This document shows positions 1-8,318 of a DNA stretch of 64,000 nt, piece after piece. The stretch's first letter is position 1, and every line of letters begins with the position of its first letter. The notes under the pieces are model-generated. The model worked only from the letters and a program-made list of their open reading frames with translations. It had not been told where the DNA came from and searched no databases. The stretch is from Lentilactobacillus parakefiri (GTDB lineage: Bacteria; Bacillota; Bacilli; Lactobacillales; Lactobacillaceae), in NCBI RefSeq assembly GCF_002157585.1, contig NZ_BDGB01000161.1:1-64000 (forward strand). The letters are read 5' to 3'. A program made the translations under genes and the position numbers.

Positions 1-55
1 ACTCCGGGCCGCCTAGGAAAGACAAGCAAATATTTACTTTAACTTTGGGGGTACA
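1..55. mobile_element. possible insertion-sequence terminus at window edge
   Basis: Read on the minus strand from position 55 the sequence begins TGTACCCCCAAAGTTAAAG, which resembles the terminal repeats of IS3-family elements of lactic acid bacteria (5' TG, run of C, AAAGTTA). If so, the body of the element lies to the left of the window and only its last bases are seen. No transposase reading frame is present here. The call rests on the terminus alone and is weak. Confidence 0.25.
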
Positions 56-107
56 CCTCAAAATGTCCGCTTTTTTATTCTAATGATAAATAAAAAAACT
101 GTCATCA

Positions 108-347
108 GTAATAGATAAAAATCTATTACCAACAACAGATATTGTAGAACCATTTTTTGTCTTATGTGGCCGGGGTCAGGGTCGTCGGAGCGTATTTTCA
201 AGGCCGAAGGGAACTCAAAAGAGTATAACAACCGTGCACGTCCGAACGAGACCAGGTTAATATCCACCCAGTAGGCTAGGCCGGGCTCTGGGTCGTCGGA
301 GCGTATTTTCAAGGCCGAAGGGAACTCAAAAGATCATAACAATCGTG
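108..347 (+). repeat. gene-free region with two tandem copies of the dispersed 'head' repeat
   Basis: The first 466 bases hold no convincing gene. A small perfect hairpin lies at 108-129 (GTAATAGAT, AAAA loop). Two copies of the conserved head module, GGAGCGTATTTTCAAGGC followed by GAAGGGAACTC, are at 187-236 and 298-347. Each is preceded by GGGTCGTC or AGGGTCGTC and a GGCCGGG-type half-arm. The left half of the first unit's hairpin is missing, so these look like partial or decayed members of the family seen at 2343, 8319, 23650, 23806 and 56761. Bases 348-466 show nothing recognisable. Confidence 0.7.
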
Positions 348-466
348 TCCCTAAACGAGAAAAACAGTTCACCTCACGCCAAGTAAACCATCCAATTTTC
401 ACCCAGCCCACAGCCCATAAAAAAACGACAAACTAAAAGGACCAAAGACAGCCCCCCGCTTCGATC

Positions 467-685
467 CTATTTTTTACGCTTACTGCCCTTCTCCGCCCGA
501 TACCGGCTCATCCCTTCCTTATAGGGATTACCAAACAGCCGGTTCAGGCCAGTCCACCACGAATTAGTGCTCGTCTGCTGATCATCGGCGACTGGCATTT
601 TTTTGCCGCAATTCGGACATACAACATCATCCGGCTTCAACTTTGCCCCGCAATACGGACAAAATGAAAATTTCTGTTCTGCCAT
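467..685 (-). CDS. small zinc-ribbon protein
   Basis: This 72-residue protein has two CxxC knuckles near the N-terminus (CPYCG and CPNCG, residues about 9-29), a classic zinc-ribbon, followed by a polar, basic tail ending in KGSKRKK. Ribbons of this kind bind Zn2+ and often sit at the end of membrane or regulatory proteins. It lies 5 bp downstream of the membrane-protein gene at 691-1056 and is probably the last gene of a three-gene minus-strand operon beginning at 2231. Function is unknown. The ribbon itself is clear. Confidence 0.8.
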   Translation of the reverse strand: MAEQKFSFCPYCGAKLKPDDVVCPNCGKKMPVADDQQTSTNSWWTGLNRLFGNPYKEGMSRYRAEKGSKRKK

Positions 686-690
686 TTTGC

Positions 691-1056
691 TTACCTCGAT
701 TGCTGCTGACCTCGATTGCGATTGGCGTTTCTTTGACGGCGCTTTTCTGCTTCTACCTGTTCCTTAGCAGCACCAGCTTGGCGAATCTGTTCTTCCCGCT
801 CTTTTTTGGCCTTGTCTTCGGCAACAATTTGATTGTGCATGATATTCAACCGATGAGACAGAAAGTTCCAGCCGCCAATTAAAAACAGCGCACCAAACAC
901 TGAGTATGGAAATGTCCACCATGGAAAATAACTCCCATTTTTGAAAACCATTGGCCCAAGAAAATTATATAACGCCATTAATACTGTGACCATCAAAGTC
1001 ACCTGCAGGGTGTTGACCAGCCACTTTGGTAATTTAAATCCTGTTTTCTTTGCCAC
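691..1056 (-). CDS. membrane protein with charged C-terminal tail
   Basis: The protein has 121 residues. Two hydrophobic segments (about residues 14-34 and 47-66) are followed by a long, highly charged region rich in K, E, R and Q (about residues 75-121), predicted to be helical or coiled and cytoplasmic. It sits between the repeat-containing protein (start 2231) and the zinc-ribbon gene, with 11 and 5 bp gaps, so co-transcription is likely. I do not recognise the family. A membrane anchor plus charged tail plus a ribbon protein could form a small membrane complex, but that is speculation. Confidence 0.75.
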   Translation of the reverse strand: MAKKTGFKLPKWLVNTLQVTLMVTVLMALYNFLGPMVFKNGSYFPWWTFPYSVFGALFLIGGWNFLSHRLNIMHNQIVAEDKAKKEREEQIRQAGAAKEQVEAEKRRQRNANRNRGQQQSR

Positions 1057-1067
1057 CTGTATCCCCC

Positions 1068-2231
1068 CTAATCAATGTCATTTTCAGTCAGGAAAGCCTT
1101 GAAATAATCAAAGGCCATCTCGCGGATACTTTCGATGCCAATCTGTCTGGTTGGCAGATCGCCATTGTCATCAACGTCCAATAATTCTACATTCAAGACG
1201 CCGGTTTGTAGATCAATTGAAGTTGGATAACCAGCAAAGTTGTCCTCATCGACGGTCTCAAATCGAATCACCTTTTGATACTGAATCGATTGCATGATGA
1301 TATGAATCAAGATGTTGTCAGCGTTATCAAATGCCCGATCAGAATTCAGAACCGGCAAGGCAAAATGCTTGTTGTGCTTATTCTCAATTACGAATTTATC
1401 GATCACTCGTAAATAATCCGAGTCCGTAATAATTCTACCAATATCATCATACCGAATCCAGACGTAACCGCCAAATCGGCCATTCATATCGACAACCATC
1501 ATGACAAATTCTTTTTCGTTACCGGAAATAATTTTGCCCACATAAAAATACTTGCGGTCATCATTCGTGTCAATTACGACCCAATCCCCGCTGTTACGCA
1601 GTTGTTCAATCCGATCACGAAAGGCACTCGGATCATCAATGATCTCATTTTCCACATGATTTTCCGGCTTAATCATATCTAGAACGTTTTGGAGCAACTG
1701 CAGTTCAGTGCCGCCAAACTCAATTCCCCGAATATCATCAAATGAAATGTTGAACATCGACTGCTTGGAAAAATCAAATTTATTAATGTTGGTGAAGGCC
1801 ATTCCGTCATCTTGGAGTTCCGAAATAAGCCCTTCATTATATTTGAGCTTGCCGGCCTGTTCAGTAATAACCAGCCCAACTTTTTGATCATCGTGCAATG
1901 TTTGGATGACCCGGTCAAATAATGAATCACTCATCTTAATCGGCAAATCAAAAGAAGGCTGGGAATTAAGGTGATGCTTCTCATCAAACTCAATTCGCTC
2001 CTGCATATTGGCCAAATCGTAGCTGTCAGTGTCAATTGATTTAACTGATGAAATCTTCAAATAAACTTCACCATCCTGAATGCCATAATCATTGTAAGTC
2101 AGCATAATGAAATCTTTGTCGCTTAAAAACTGGATGACACCGGTGTAAACGATATCGGAGTCATTTTGAAAGGCGTTAATTAACTGCTCATCAATTTGGG
2201 CGGTGCGCAGTTTATCATATAGGGTTTTCAA
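1068..2231 (-). CDS. unknown protein with four internal beta-type repeats
   Basis: This 387-residue soluble, acidic protein has no signal peptide or membrane segment. By eye it contains four diverged copies of one module, at about residues 25-80, 110-185, 215-285 and 320-378. Each runs as a beta-rich stretch with a short acidic turn, then a hydrophobic-D-[DS]-I-x-x-I element such as SFDDIRGIEF, RYDDIGRIIT or KISSVKSIDT. The pattern suggests small barrel (Sm/SH3-like) folds in tandem, but that is inference. It is the first gene of the operon with the membrane and zinc-ribbon proteins. No catalytic motif is visible and the function is unknown. Confidence 0.7.
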   Translation of the reverse strand: MKTLYDKLRTAQIDEQLINAFQNDSDIVYTGVIQFLSDKDFIMLTYNDYGIQDGEVYLKISSVKSIDTDSYDLANMQERIEFDEKHHLNSQPSFDLPIKMSDSLFDRVIQTLHDDQKVGLVITEQAGKLKYNEGLISELQDDGMAFTNINKFDFSKQSMFNISFDDIRGIEFGGTELQLLQNVLDMIKPENHVENEIIDDPSAFRDRIEQLRNSGDWVVIDTNDDRKYFYVGKIISGNEKEFVMMVVDMNGRFGGYVWIRYDDIGRIITDSDYLRVIDKFVIENKHNKHFALPVLNSDRAFDNADNILIHIIMQSIQYQKVIRFETVDEDNFAGYPTSIDLQTGVLNVELLDVDDNGDLPTRQIGIESIREMAFDYFKAFLTENDID

Positions 2232-2342
2232 GGTGTCACTTCTTTCTGGTTGGTTATTTCTGTGGGTTAGCTTGCGGTGTTTGTTTGTGGTTTCGTTTTT
2301 AGGTTGTTTTGAGTTTCAGGGTTTGACTTTCCTTAGCAGAAG

Positions 2343-2500
2343 CACGTTTGTTAGGTCCTTATGTGCTCCCTCCGGCCTTCAAAATACGCTCCGACGGGCC
2401 AGAGGCTAACTTCTAAGGGTACTTTGATTAAAGTTCCAGGACCAGGAACTTCAATCAAAGTACCCTTAGAAACCGCCTCTCCCGGCCCTCGTCGCGCTCT
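2343..2500 (-). repeat. dispersed hairpin-plus-head repeat unit downstream of asparaginase
   Basis: On the minus strand the unit starts with AGAGCGCGACGAG, whose first bases overlap the asparaginase stop codon (2499-2501). A long hairpin follows (2393-2490): outer arms GAGGC/GCCTC, an asymmetric internal loop (TAA against ACC), then a stem of over 20 bp including CTAAGGGTACTTTGAT and its complement. The conserved head, CGGAGCGTATTTT to AACAAACGTG, is at 2392-2343. The hairpin would act as a terminator for the asparaginase transcript. Between 2232 and 2342 nothing else is visible apart from the promoter region of the 2231 gene. Confidence 0.85.
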
Positions 2501-3473
2501 AGGAAATTGCATTCCCCATAAACTCCCTCAACTCATCTCCGGACATATTATCACTCAATCCAACTAAAAGCTTGATTCTTGCTTTTTGCCCGTTCAATCC
2601 CTGACAGAGAATCGTTCCCATCTTCATTAGTTGGATGCCGCCACCGGCATAATCATAGATATCCTGGGCAACACCGTTATAACATCTTGAGACTAAGACG
2701 ATTGGAATGTTGTTATCCAATAATCGTTGGATTGCCGGCAGCGTCTGTGGTGGAACGTTTCCCGCCCCTAATCCCTCCAGCACCAACCCTTTGGTATTTT
2801 CGTTGTTGATAGCATCAAACAAAGTGCCGTCCATGCCAGCATATGCCTTAATCAAATAGACGCCTTCAACCACCTGGTTAATGTCACAAACCTCAGTTTG
2901 AATTAATTCCTGGAAGTATTTTGCCTTGTTTTGGGTTACAATGCCAATTGGCCCAAAAGTTGGTGTTCGAAAAGTCGCCACATTGGTGGTATGGGTCTTG
3001 GTGACATACCTCGCCGTGTGGATTTCATCATTCATGACCACGACAACGCCCTTGCCGTAAGATTCGTCAGTCGCGGCAACCAAGATGGCATTTCTAAAGT
3101 TGTACAGACCATCCGAGCCGATTTCATTGGATGAACGCATGGCACCAGTAACAACAACTGGAATCGTGTTCGGAAGTGTCAAGTCCAGGAAATAGGCCGT
3201 TTCTTCCAACGTGTCGGTTCCATGAGTGATCACAACCCCATCAACCCCTTCGTCAATAGCTTTCATAATTCGCTGCTTAATTTTTAACATCACTTCAGGG
3301 GTTACGTGAGGTGATGGCAGATTAAACATTTCATTGGTTATTAAATTAATCTGACCCTTTAAAATCACTTGTTCTTCGGCAATTGGGTTCTCATCGTTGG
3401 GAACAACTTCACCCTTTTCGTTTTGGGACATCGAAATTGTGCCGCCTGTATGAATTGCAAGAATTGTTTTCAT
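2499..3473 (-). CDS. ansA: L-asparaginase, type I (cytoplasmic)
   Basis: Hydrolyses L-asparagine to aspartate and ammonia. The 324-residue product has both signature threonine motifs of the asparaginase/glutaminase family: HTGGTISM near the N-terminus and THGTDTLEETAY around residue 84. There is no signal peptide, as expected for a cytoplasmic enzyme. GGAGG directly abuts the upstream ATG at 3482, so the ATG at 3473, 9 nt further on, is the better start. The gene stands alone, and a dispersed repeat hairpin begins on its stop codon. Aspartate made here could feed the lysine pathway encoded further along, though no shared regulation is visible. Confidence 0.93.
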   Translation of the reverse strand: MKTILAIHTGGTISMSQNEKGEVVPNDENPIAEEQVILKGQINLITNEMFNLPSPHVTPEVMLKIKQRIMKAIDEGVDGVVITHGTDTLEETAYFLDLTLPNTIPVVVTGAMRSSNEIGSDGLYNFRNAILVAATDESYGKGVVVVMNDEIHTARYVTKTHTTNVATFRTPTFGPIGIVTQNKAKYFQELIQTEVCDINQVVEGVYLIKAYAGMDGTLFDAINNENTKGLVLEGLGAGNVPPQTLPAIQRLLDNNIPIVLVSRCYNGVAQDIYDYAGGGIQLMKMGTILCQGLNGQKARIKLLVGLSDNMSGDELREFMGNAIS

Positions 3474-3562
3474 GAATTTCATCCTCCATCAACCTGTTAA
3501 TCTATACCATTGTACCGTAAAATGGAACATGATAACTATCAATCAAGAAAGAAGCTTCAGAT

Positions 3563-3934
3563 ATGCCAAATTCCGACCGTTATTACACGCCGCAAGATTC
3601 AAAGGACGCTATGCGCCAGATCGAAAAATTATTTAACAAATATAAGGACGCCCCACTCACACAAGAACTTGTGGACTATCATCAGAACTTGGTTAATCGG
3701 CTGAAAACTGACATTATGACCGCTGCCAAACAAGAAAATATTCCTGCCCGAATTGAATCGATCAACACCATGATTAACACCATGGAACGCTGGCTAAAGG
3801 TCCGACTGGCCGGCAATCCCTATAATGGCAAAATGAAGAACTTCAAATTTGTCAGCGATGATTCACTGCCTAAGTTCAAGCGCCACGTCCATAAGATGAA
3901 TGGCGGATCCGCCCACCGTTCTTCAAGACATTAA
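3563..3934 (+). CDS. conserved-looking hypothetical protein
   Basis: The 123-residue product is mostly helical and polar, with a basic C-terminus (HVHKMNGGSAHRSSRH). It is divergent from ansA, with promoter space between 3474 and 3562, and has a plausible AAGAAAG ribosome site. No membrane segments or recognisable motifs are present. The reading frame is open with normal codon use for the region, and nothing longer competes on either strand. Function unknown. Confidence 0.65.
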   Translation: MPNSDRYYTPQDSKDAMRQIEKLFNKYKDAPLTQELVDYHQNLVNRLKTDIMTAAKQENIPARIESINTMINTMERWLKVRLAGNPYNGKMKNFKFVSDDSLPKFKRHVHKMNGGSAHRSSRH

Positions 3935-3974
3935 CACTTTCTCTTTGTAATTTCGACTATTACATTGCAGAAAC

Positions 3975-4084
3975 GTGGGAAATGAAGCAGTTTCCGGCGA
4001 TATAAGCAAAAAAGCCAAATATCCCGGCCCGGGATATCCGACTTTCTTGCTTATATTCTGGAAACTAACCGCTTCATTTCCCAC
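3975..4084. repeat. 110-bp nested hairpin between 3563-3934 and potA
   Basis: The sequence folds end to end. Outer arms are GTGGGAAATGAAGC (3975) and its complement (to 4084). Next come GTTTCC/GGAAAC, then GATATAAGCAA/TTGCTTATAT, and a near-perfect tip AATATCCCGG/CGGGATAT. An asymmetric loop (TAACC on the right, A on the left) recalls the dispersed hairpin units elsewhere in the window, but the conserved head is absent. It may terminate the upstream gene. Its right arm runs up to the -35 region of the pot operon. Confidence 0.75.
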
Positions 4085-4100
4085 TCTCAATCGTTATAAT
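4072..4100 (+). promoter_or_regulatory. probable promoter of potABCD
   Basis: A perfect -10 hexamer TATAAT lies at 4095-4100, 31 bp before the potA start. About 17 bp upstream is TTCATT, a poor -35 inside the right arm of the hairpin at 3975-4084. If the hairpin formed as DNA, it would cover the -35 region. Confidence 0.45.
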
Positions 4101-4131
4101 TAATTTATCAATCATATTAGGGGGAAGACCG

Positions 4132-5220
4132 TTGAGCAAAACCATTGTTGAATTAAAGAACGTCTACAAAAAGTACGACGACGGCTTTACAGCTCTCAAA
4201 AATATTAGTTTCAAATTACAGGAAGGCGAATTCTACACCCTTCTTGGCCCCTCCGGCTGTGGGAAAACAACGATTCTCCAGTCAATTGCCGGCTTTACGG
4301 AAGTCACGTCTGGCCAAGTGTTGTTTGATGGCAAGAAAATTAACGATATTCCTGCCAACAAACGTCAGCTCAATACTGTCTTTCAAGACTACGCATTATT
4401 TCCAAACATGAACGTTTTTGACAACGTTGCCTTTGGCCTGGTGGTCCACAACGCCAAAAAGGACGAGATAAAAACTCGGGTCCATGACGCACTCAAAATG
4501 GTCCAGCTCGAGCAATATGCCAACCGGGAAATCAGCGAACTATCAGGTGGCCAGCAACAACGAATTGCGATTGCCAGAGCGATTGTTAACCGGCCAAAGG
4601 TATTATTACTTGATGAGCCACTGTCGGCCTTAGATGCCAAATTACGCAAGGATATGCAGTATGAATTACGGGAGCTTCAGCAAAATCTTGGCATCACCTT
4701 TTTATTTGTCACTCACGACCAAGAAGAAGCGTTGGCAATGAGTGATGAAATTTTCGTGATGAACAAGGGAGAAATCCTCCAGAACGGTTCGCCGGTTGAT
4801 ATTTATGACGAACCGATCAACCATTTTGTGGCGGATTTTATCGGTGAAAGTAATATTATCCCTGGCAAAATGGTGGCGGACTACCAAGTCGCCTTTTTAG
4901 GGCATCAATTTGAATGTGCCGACGCCGGCATGCGGCCCAATGAACCGGTTGAAGTCGTCATCCGTCCTGAAGACTTGGTCATCACCACTCCAGAACAAGG
5001 CAAACTGCAGGTAAAGGTTGACACCCAGTTGTTCCGTGGTGATTACTATGAAATTCTTGCTTATGATAAAGCCGGCAACGAATGGCTGATCCATTCCACC
5101 AACGCCAGTACCGATGACGCAATTGTTGGCCTGACGTTTGGGCCAAACGATATGCATATTATGCGGTATAACGAAACTGAAGCCAAGTTCAATCACCGGC
5201 TTGAAAGTTACGAAGATTAG
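4132..5220 (+). CDS. potA: spermidine/putrescine ABC transporter, ATP-binding protein
   Basis: The ATPase that powers polyamine import, 362 residues. Walker A is GPSGCGKTT (about residues 39-47), the signature [14 protein letters not shown] (about 137), Walker [13 protein letters not shown], and the H-loop [12 protein letters not shown]. The C-terminal region (about 245-350) is the TOBE-type regulatory domain of the PotA/MalK group. It starts with TTG at 4132, 5-6 bases after GGGGGAAG. It is the first gene of a compact potA-potB-potC-potD operon, with 11 bp to potB and 4-bp overlaps afterwards. Confidence 0.95.
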   Translation: MSKTIVELKNVYKKYDDGFTALKNISFKLQEGEFYTLLGPSGCGKTTILQSIAGFTEVTSGQVLFDGKKINDIPANKRQLNTVFQDYALFPNMNVFDNVAFGLVVHNAKKDEIKTRVHDALKMVQLEQYANREISELSGGQQQRIAIARAIVNRPKVLLLDEPLSALDAKLRKDMQYELRELQQNLGITFLFVTHDQEEALAMSDEIFVMNKGEILQNGSPVDIYDEPINHFVADFIGESNIIPGKMVADYQVAFLGHQFECADAGMRPNEPVEVVIRPEDLVITTPEQGKLQVKVDTQLFRGDYYEILAYDKAGNEWLIHSTNASTDDAIVGLTFGPNDMHIMRYNETEAKFNHRLESYED

Positions 5221-5231
5221 GGGGGCGGAAC

Positions 5232-6044
5232 ATGAAGCGAAATTATCGGGGGCTTTTTTTCACGCCCTACGTTTTGTGGCTGGCAATGTTTGTCATCGCG
5301 CCGGTCGCCTTAATCATCTATTATTCCTTCTTTAACATTCACCACCATTTCACCTTTGCCAACTACCAGGAATTTTTCTCATCAGGAACGTATTTAACGA
5401 TGACTGCCAATTCGGTGCTCTATGCCTTTTTAATCACGCTATTTGCAATTTTGATCAGTTACCCAATGGCGTTAGTGATTAGCAAACTAAAGCACCGCGA
5501 CTTGTGGATCTTGCTGGTAATCCTGCCGACGTGGATTAATCTATTACTGAAAGCATACGCATTTATTGGTTTGCTCAGCCATGACGGGTTGGTGAACGAC
5601 TTATTTCAGTTCTTTGGCATCCCTGCCCAGCACATGCTGTTTACCGACGCCAGCTTCATTTTAGTCGCCGCCTATATCCAAATTCCGTTTATGATCCTGC
5701 CAATCTATAACTCATTGACTGACATCAGCGATTCCTATATCCGTGCCAGTCGTGATTTAGGAGCCACCAAATGGCAGACCCTGACCAAGGTGATTATTCC
5801 GATGACCATGCCGGGAATCAAATCCGGCATCCAAATCGTTTTTATTCCCTCATTGTCACTCTTCATGCTGTCACGGCTGATCGGTGGTAATAAGGTGATT
5901 ACCCTCGGAACCGCCGTCGAGGAACATTTTTTGACAACCATGAACTGGGGGATGGGTTCCACGATTGGTGTGGTTCTGATCATCTCAATGGTCATCGTGA
6001 TGCTCTTAACCAACACCAAGCGTAAAAGGAGGCGGACATCATGA
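5232..6044 (+). CDS. potB: spermidine/putrescine ABC transporter permease
   Basis: This 270-residue inner-membrane subunit has about six hydrophobic segments and the binding-protein-dependent permease signature near residues 176-200 (ASRDLGATKWQTLTKVIIP), the EAA loop that contacts PotA. A GGGGGCGG ribosome site precedes the ATG. The end overlaps potC by 4 bp (ATGA), indicating translational coupling. Homology to PotB is inferred from the gene order and signature. Confidence 0.93.
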   Translation: MKRNYRGLFFTPYVLWLAMFVIAPVALIIYYSFFNIHHHFTFANYQEFFSSGTYLTMTANSVLYAFLITLFAILISYPMALVISKLKHRDLWILLVILPTWINLLLKAYAFIGLLSHDGLVNDLFQFFGIPAQHMLFTDASFILVAAYIQIPFMILPIYNSLTDISDSYIRASRDLGATKWQTLTKVIIPMTMPGIKSGIQIVFIPSLSLFMLSRLIGGNKVITLGTAVEEHFLTTMNWGMGSTIGVVLIISMVIVMLLTNTKRKRRRTS

Positions 6045-6862
6045 ATGACAAGGCCTCACGAACTGGTAAAATTTATATCACCATTGTCTTTTTGCTATTG
6101 TATATCCCAATTGTTTATTTAATTCTCTATTCATTCAGTAAGGGCACCACCATGACGAATTTCCAAGGCTTTTCACTGAAACACTATGGTGAATTGTTTA
6201 ACGACAAACGGATGCTGGCAATCTTTTTGAACACGATCTTGATTGCCCTTTTGTCTTCGGTTTGCTCCACCATTATCGGCACCATGGGGGCGTTGGCGGT
6301 TCACAATGCCAAGCGTCGTCACGAAAGAGAAACCTTGTTGTCTTTGAACAGTATTCTGCTGGTTTCGCCTGATGTCATCATTGGTGCCAGCTTCCTAATC
6401 TTCTTCACCGCACTCAAGCTGCCATTGGGATTTTGGTCGGTGCTGTTGAGCCACATTGCCTTTGAAATTCCAATTGTCCTGCTGCTGGTTCTGCCAAGGC
6501 TGGATGAAATGAGCCCGTCAATGACCAATGCCGCGATGGACCTTGGTGCCAGTCCGGCACAGACTTTAAGCAAAATTATCCTGCCTTACATTCAACCGGG
6601 AATTATTGCCGGCTTCTTCATGGCAATTACCTATTCGCTAGATGATTTTGCGGTCACCTTCTTTGTGACTGGTAATGGTTTCACCACTCTGTCAGTGGAA
6701 ATCTACTCACGGGCCCGCCAAGGTATCAGCTTGGAGATCAACGCTTTGGCTGGCATTATGTTCATCTTCTCGCTCATCCTAGTTGGTGTGTACTATTGGA
6801 TTGAAACCAGAAATACGGCCACAACTGGTAAAAAGTCGATTGTGGAGGTGGGTGACCGATGA
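6041..6862 (+). CDS. potC: spermidine/putrescine ABC transporter permease
   Basis: The second membrane subunit, 273 residues with six hydrophobic segments. Its EAA loop is AAMDLGASPAQTLSKIILP at about residues 165-183. It pairs with PotB to form the translocation channel. It overlaps potB by 4 bp and potD by 4 bp, so the three are almost certainly translated as a coupled set. Confidence 0.93.
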   Translation: MNDKASRTGKIYITIVFLLLYIPIVYLILYSFSKGTTMTNFQGFSLKHYGELFNDKRMLAIFLNTILIALLSSVCSTIIGTMGALAVHNAKRRHERETLLSLNSILLVSPDVIIGASFLIFFTALKLPLGFWSVLLSHIAFEIPIVLLLVLPRLDEMSPSMTNAAMDLGASPAQTLSKIILPYIQPGIIAGFFMAITYSLDDFAVTFFVTGNGFTTLSVEIYSRARQGISLEINALAGIMFIFSLILVGVYYWIETRNTATTGKKSIVEVGDR

Positions 6863-7929
6863 AAAAATTTCTTGCAGCATTAATCGCCATTTTGGCACTG
6901 TGTGCTGGCTTGGCTTACGGCAGTGATCAGCTCACCAAATCAACTGGCGATACCGGCAACAAAGTGCTTAACCTCTACAATTGGGGCGATTACATCGATC
7001 CGAGTCTTTTGACCAAGTTTCAAAAAGAAACTGGCTACCACGTCAACGTGGAAACCTTTGATAGCAACGAAGCGATGTACACCAAAATCAAGCAGGGCGG
7101 TACCAGTTATGATCTGACTGTTCCCAGCGAGTACATGGTTGAAAAGATGAAGGCTGACCACATGCTGATTCCTTTGGATAAATCCCGACTGGTCGGCATG
7201 AATCACTACGGTCATTCATTTCTCAACAAGTCCTTTGACCCTCATAACAAATACTCCATTCCCTACTTTTGGGGAACGTTGGGGATTATTTATAACGATC
7301 AATATGTCAAACCAGGATCCTTGGAGCATTGGAACCAGCTTTGGAGCAAGAAATATCGCAACGATATCATGATGATTGATTCGGCACGGGATATTCTGGG
7401 CTTCTCGCTCATCTCAATGGGCCAATCGGTCAACACAACCAATTCAGCTGAACTGATTAGAGCAAAGGATAAACTCAATCGTTTATCACCAAACGTCAAA
7501 GCAGTGGGGGCAGACGAAATTAAAATGTATATGGCTGAGGGAGAAGCGCCGGTCGCCGTTGACTGGTCCGGTGAGGCATCGGAAATGATGTCCCAGAATT
7601 CGCATCTCCACTACGTCGTGCCAACCGAGGGCAGTAACATGTGGTTTGACAATTTGGTCATTCCAAAGACCGCTAAACACTTCAAGGCGATTTATGCGTT
7701 CCTGAATTTTATGAACCAGCCAAAAAACGCTGCCCAAAACGCAGAGTACATCGGCTATTCAACACCGAACATGTCCGCCTTCAAGCTGCTGCCAAAAGCA
7801 ACGCAAGATGACAAACAGTTCTATCCAACCCAAAACCTGATCGACCGACTACAGGTTTACAGTAACCTGAGTCCGCAGAAGGTCCAGGAGTACAACGACT
7901 TGTATTTGGAATTTAAGATGCACCATTAA
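6859..7929 (+). CDS. potD: spermidine/putrescine ABC transporter substrate-binding protein
   Basis: The extracytoplasmic polyamine-binding protein, 356 residues. An N-terminal hydrophobic segment (residues about 3-20) targets export. The mature part starts with the family's typical NLYNWGDYIDPSLLTKF and contains YDLTVPSEYMVEKM and the WGTLGIIYND segment. The region around Cys16 (LALCAG) is not a good lipobox, because Leu rather than Gly, Ala or Ser precedes Cys, so whether it is lipidated is unclear. Last gene of the operon. Confidence 0.93.
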   Translation: MKKFLAALIAILALCAGLAYGSDQLTKSTGDTGNKVLNLYNWGDYIDPSLLTKFQKETGYHVNVETFDSNEAMYTKIKQGGTSYDLTVPSEYMVEKMKADHMLIPLDKSRLVGMNHYGHSFLNKSFDPHNKYSIPYFWGTLGIIYNDQYVKPGSLEHWNQLWSKKYRNDIMMIDSARDILGFSLISMGQSVNTTNSAELIRAKDKLNRLSPNVKAVGADEIKMYMAEGEAPVAVDWSGEASEMMSQNSHLHYVVPTEGSNMWFDNLVIPKTAKHFKAIYAFLNFMNQPKNAAQNAEYIGYSTPNMSAFKLLPKATQDDKQFYPTQNLIDRLQVYSNLSPQKVQEYNDLYLEFKMHH

Positions 7930-7988
7930 ATTCTTAATTGGTCTTTAACCGCCAAATGCATTAAACTGATAACGAGGTGAAAATAATA

Positions 7989-8318
7989 ATGGCAAAGAAA
8001 AACATGCGACAAGAAATCATCATTGATATGGACGAATTTATCGTCACATACGCAGCAACCCTCTTGGATCCGAACCAGAACCTTTCCGAGTTGGTATATA
8101 ACACAGCAAAAGAAGATATCACAAAGTGGGACGACCTGTTCCACGACCAAGGATTTGGCCGTAAAAACAAATTTATCAATATCGGCCGAGGCTATCTGAG
8201 AGATGCCCAAAACTTGGACGCCGAAGAAGCGGAAAAGCAAGCCGACCAATTAGCCCAAGAAGCCATCGATTACTTGGGAAAGCACACGGACTTTTTTGAG
8301 AGATGGAGAACAGACTAG
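7989..8318 (+). CDS. hypothetical acidic protein
   Basis: This 109-residue protein starts at the ATG at 7989, 9 nt after GAGGTG; an in-frame GTG at 7977 lies inside that ribosome site and is less likely. It is acidic with helical character (EEAEKQADQLAQEA) and contains a patch with several aromatic residues. No membrane segment or motif was recognised. It follows potD by 59 bp and may have its own promoter. A dispersed repeat unit begins directly after its TAG stop codon. Function unknown. Confidence 0.65.
   Translation: MAKKNMRQEIIIDMDEFIVTYAATLLDPNQNLSELVYNTAKEDITKWDDLFHDQGFGRKNKFINIGRGYLRDAQNLDAEEAEKQADQLAQEAIDYLGKHTDFFERWRTD

Noticed and set aside
58-312. 84-codon minus-strand frame with a hydrophobic end, possibly a type I toxin
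   Set aside because: Most of it is the translation of two repeat heads (KIRSDD twice), and the hydrophobic 31-residue end has no ribosome site.
6859-6930. PotD as a lipoprotein
   Set aside because: Cys16 is preceded by Leu (LALC), not Gly, Ala or Ser, so the lipobox is not convincing; export by signal peptide is kept.
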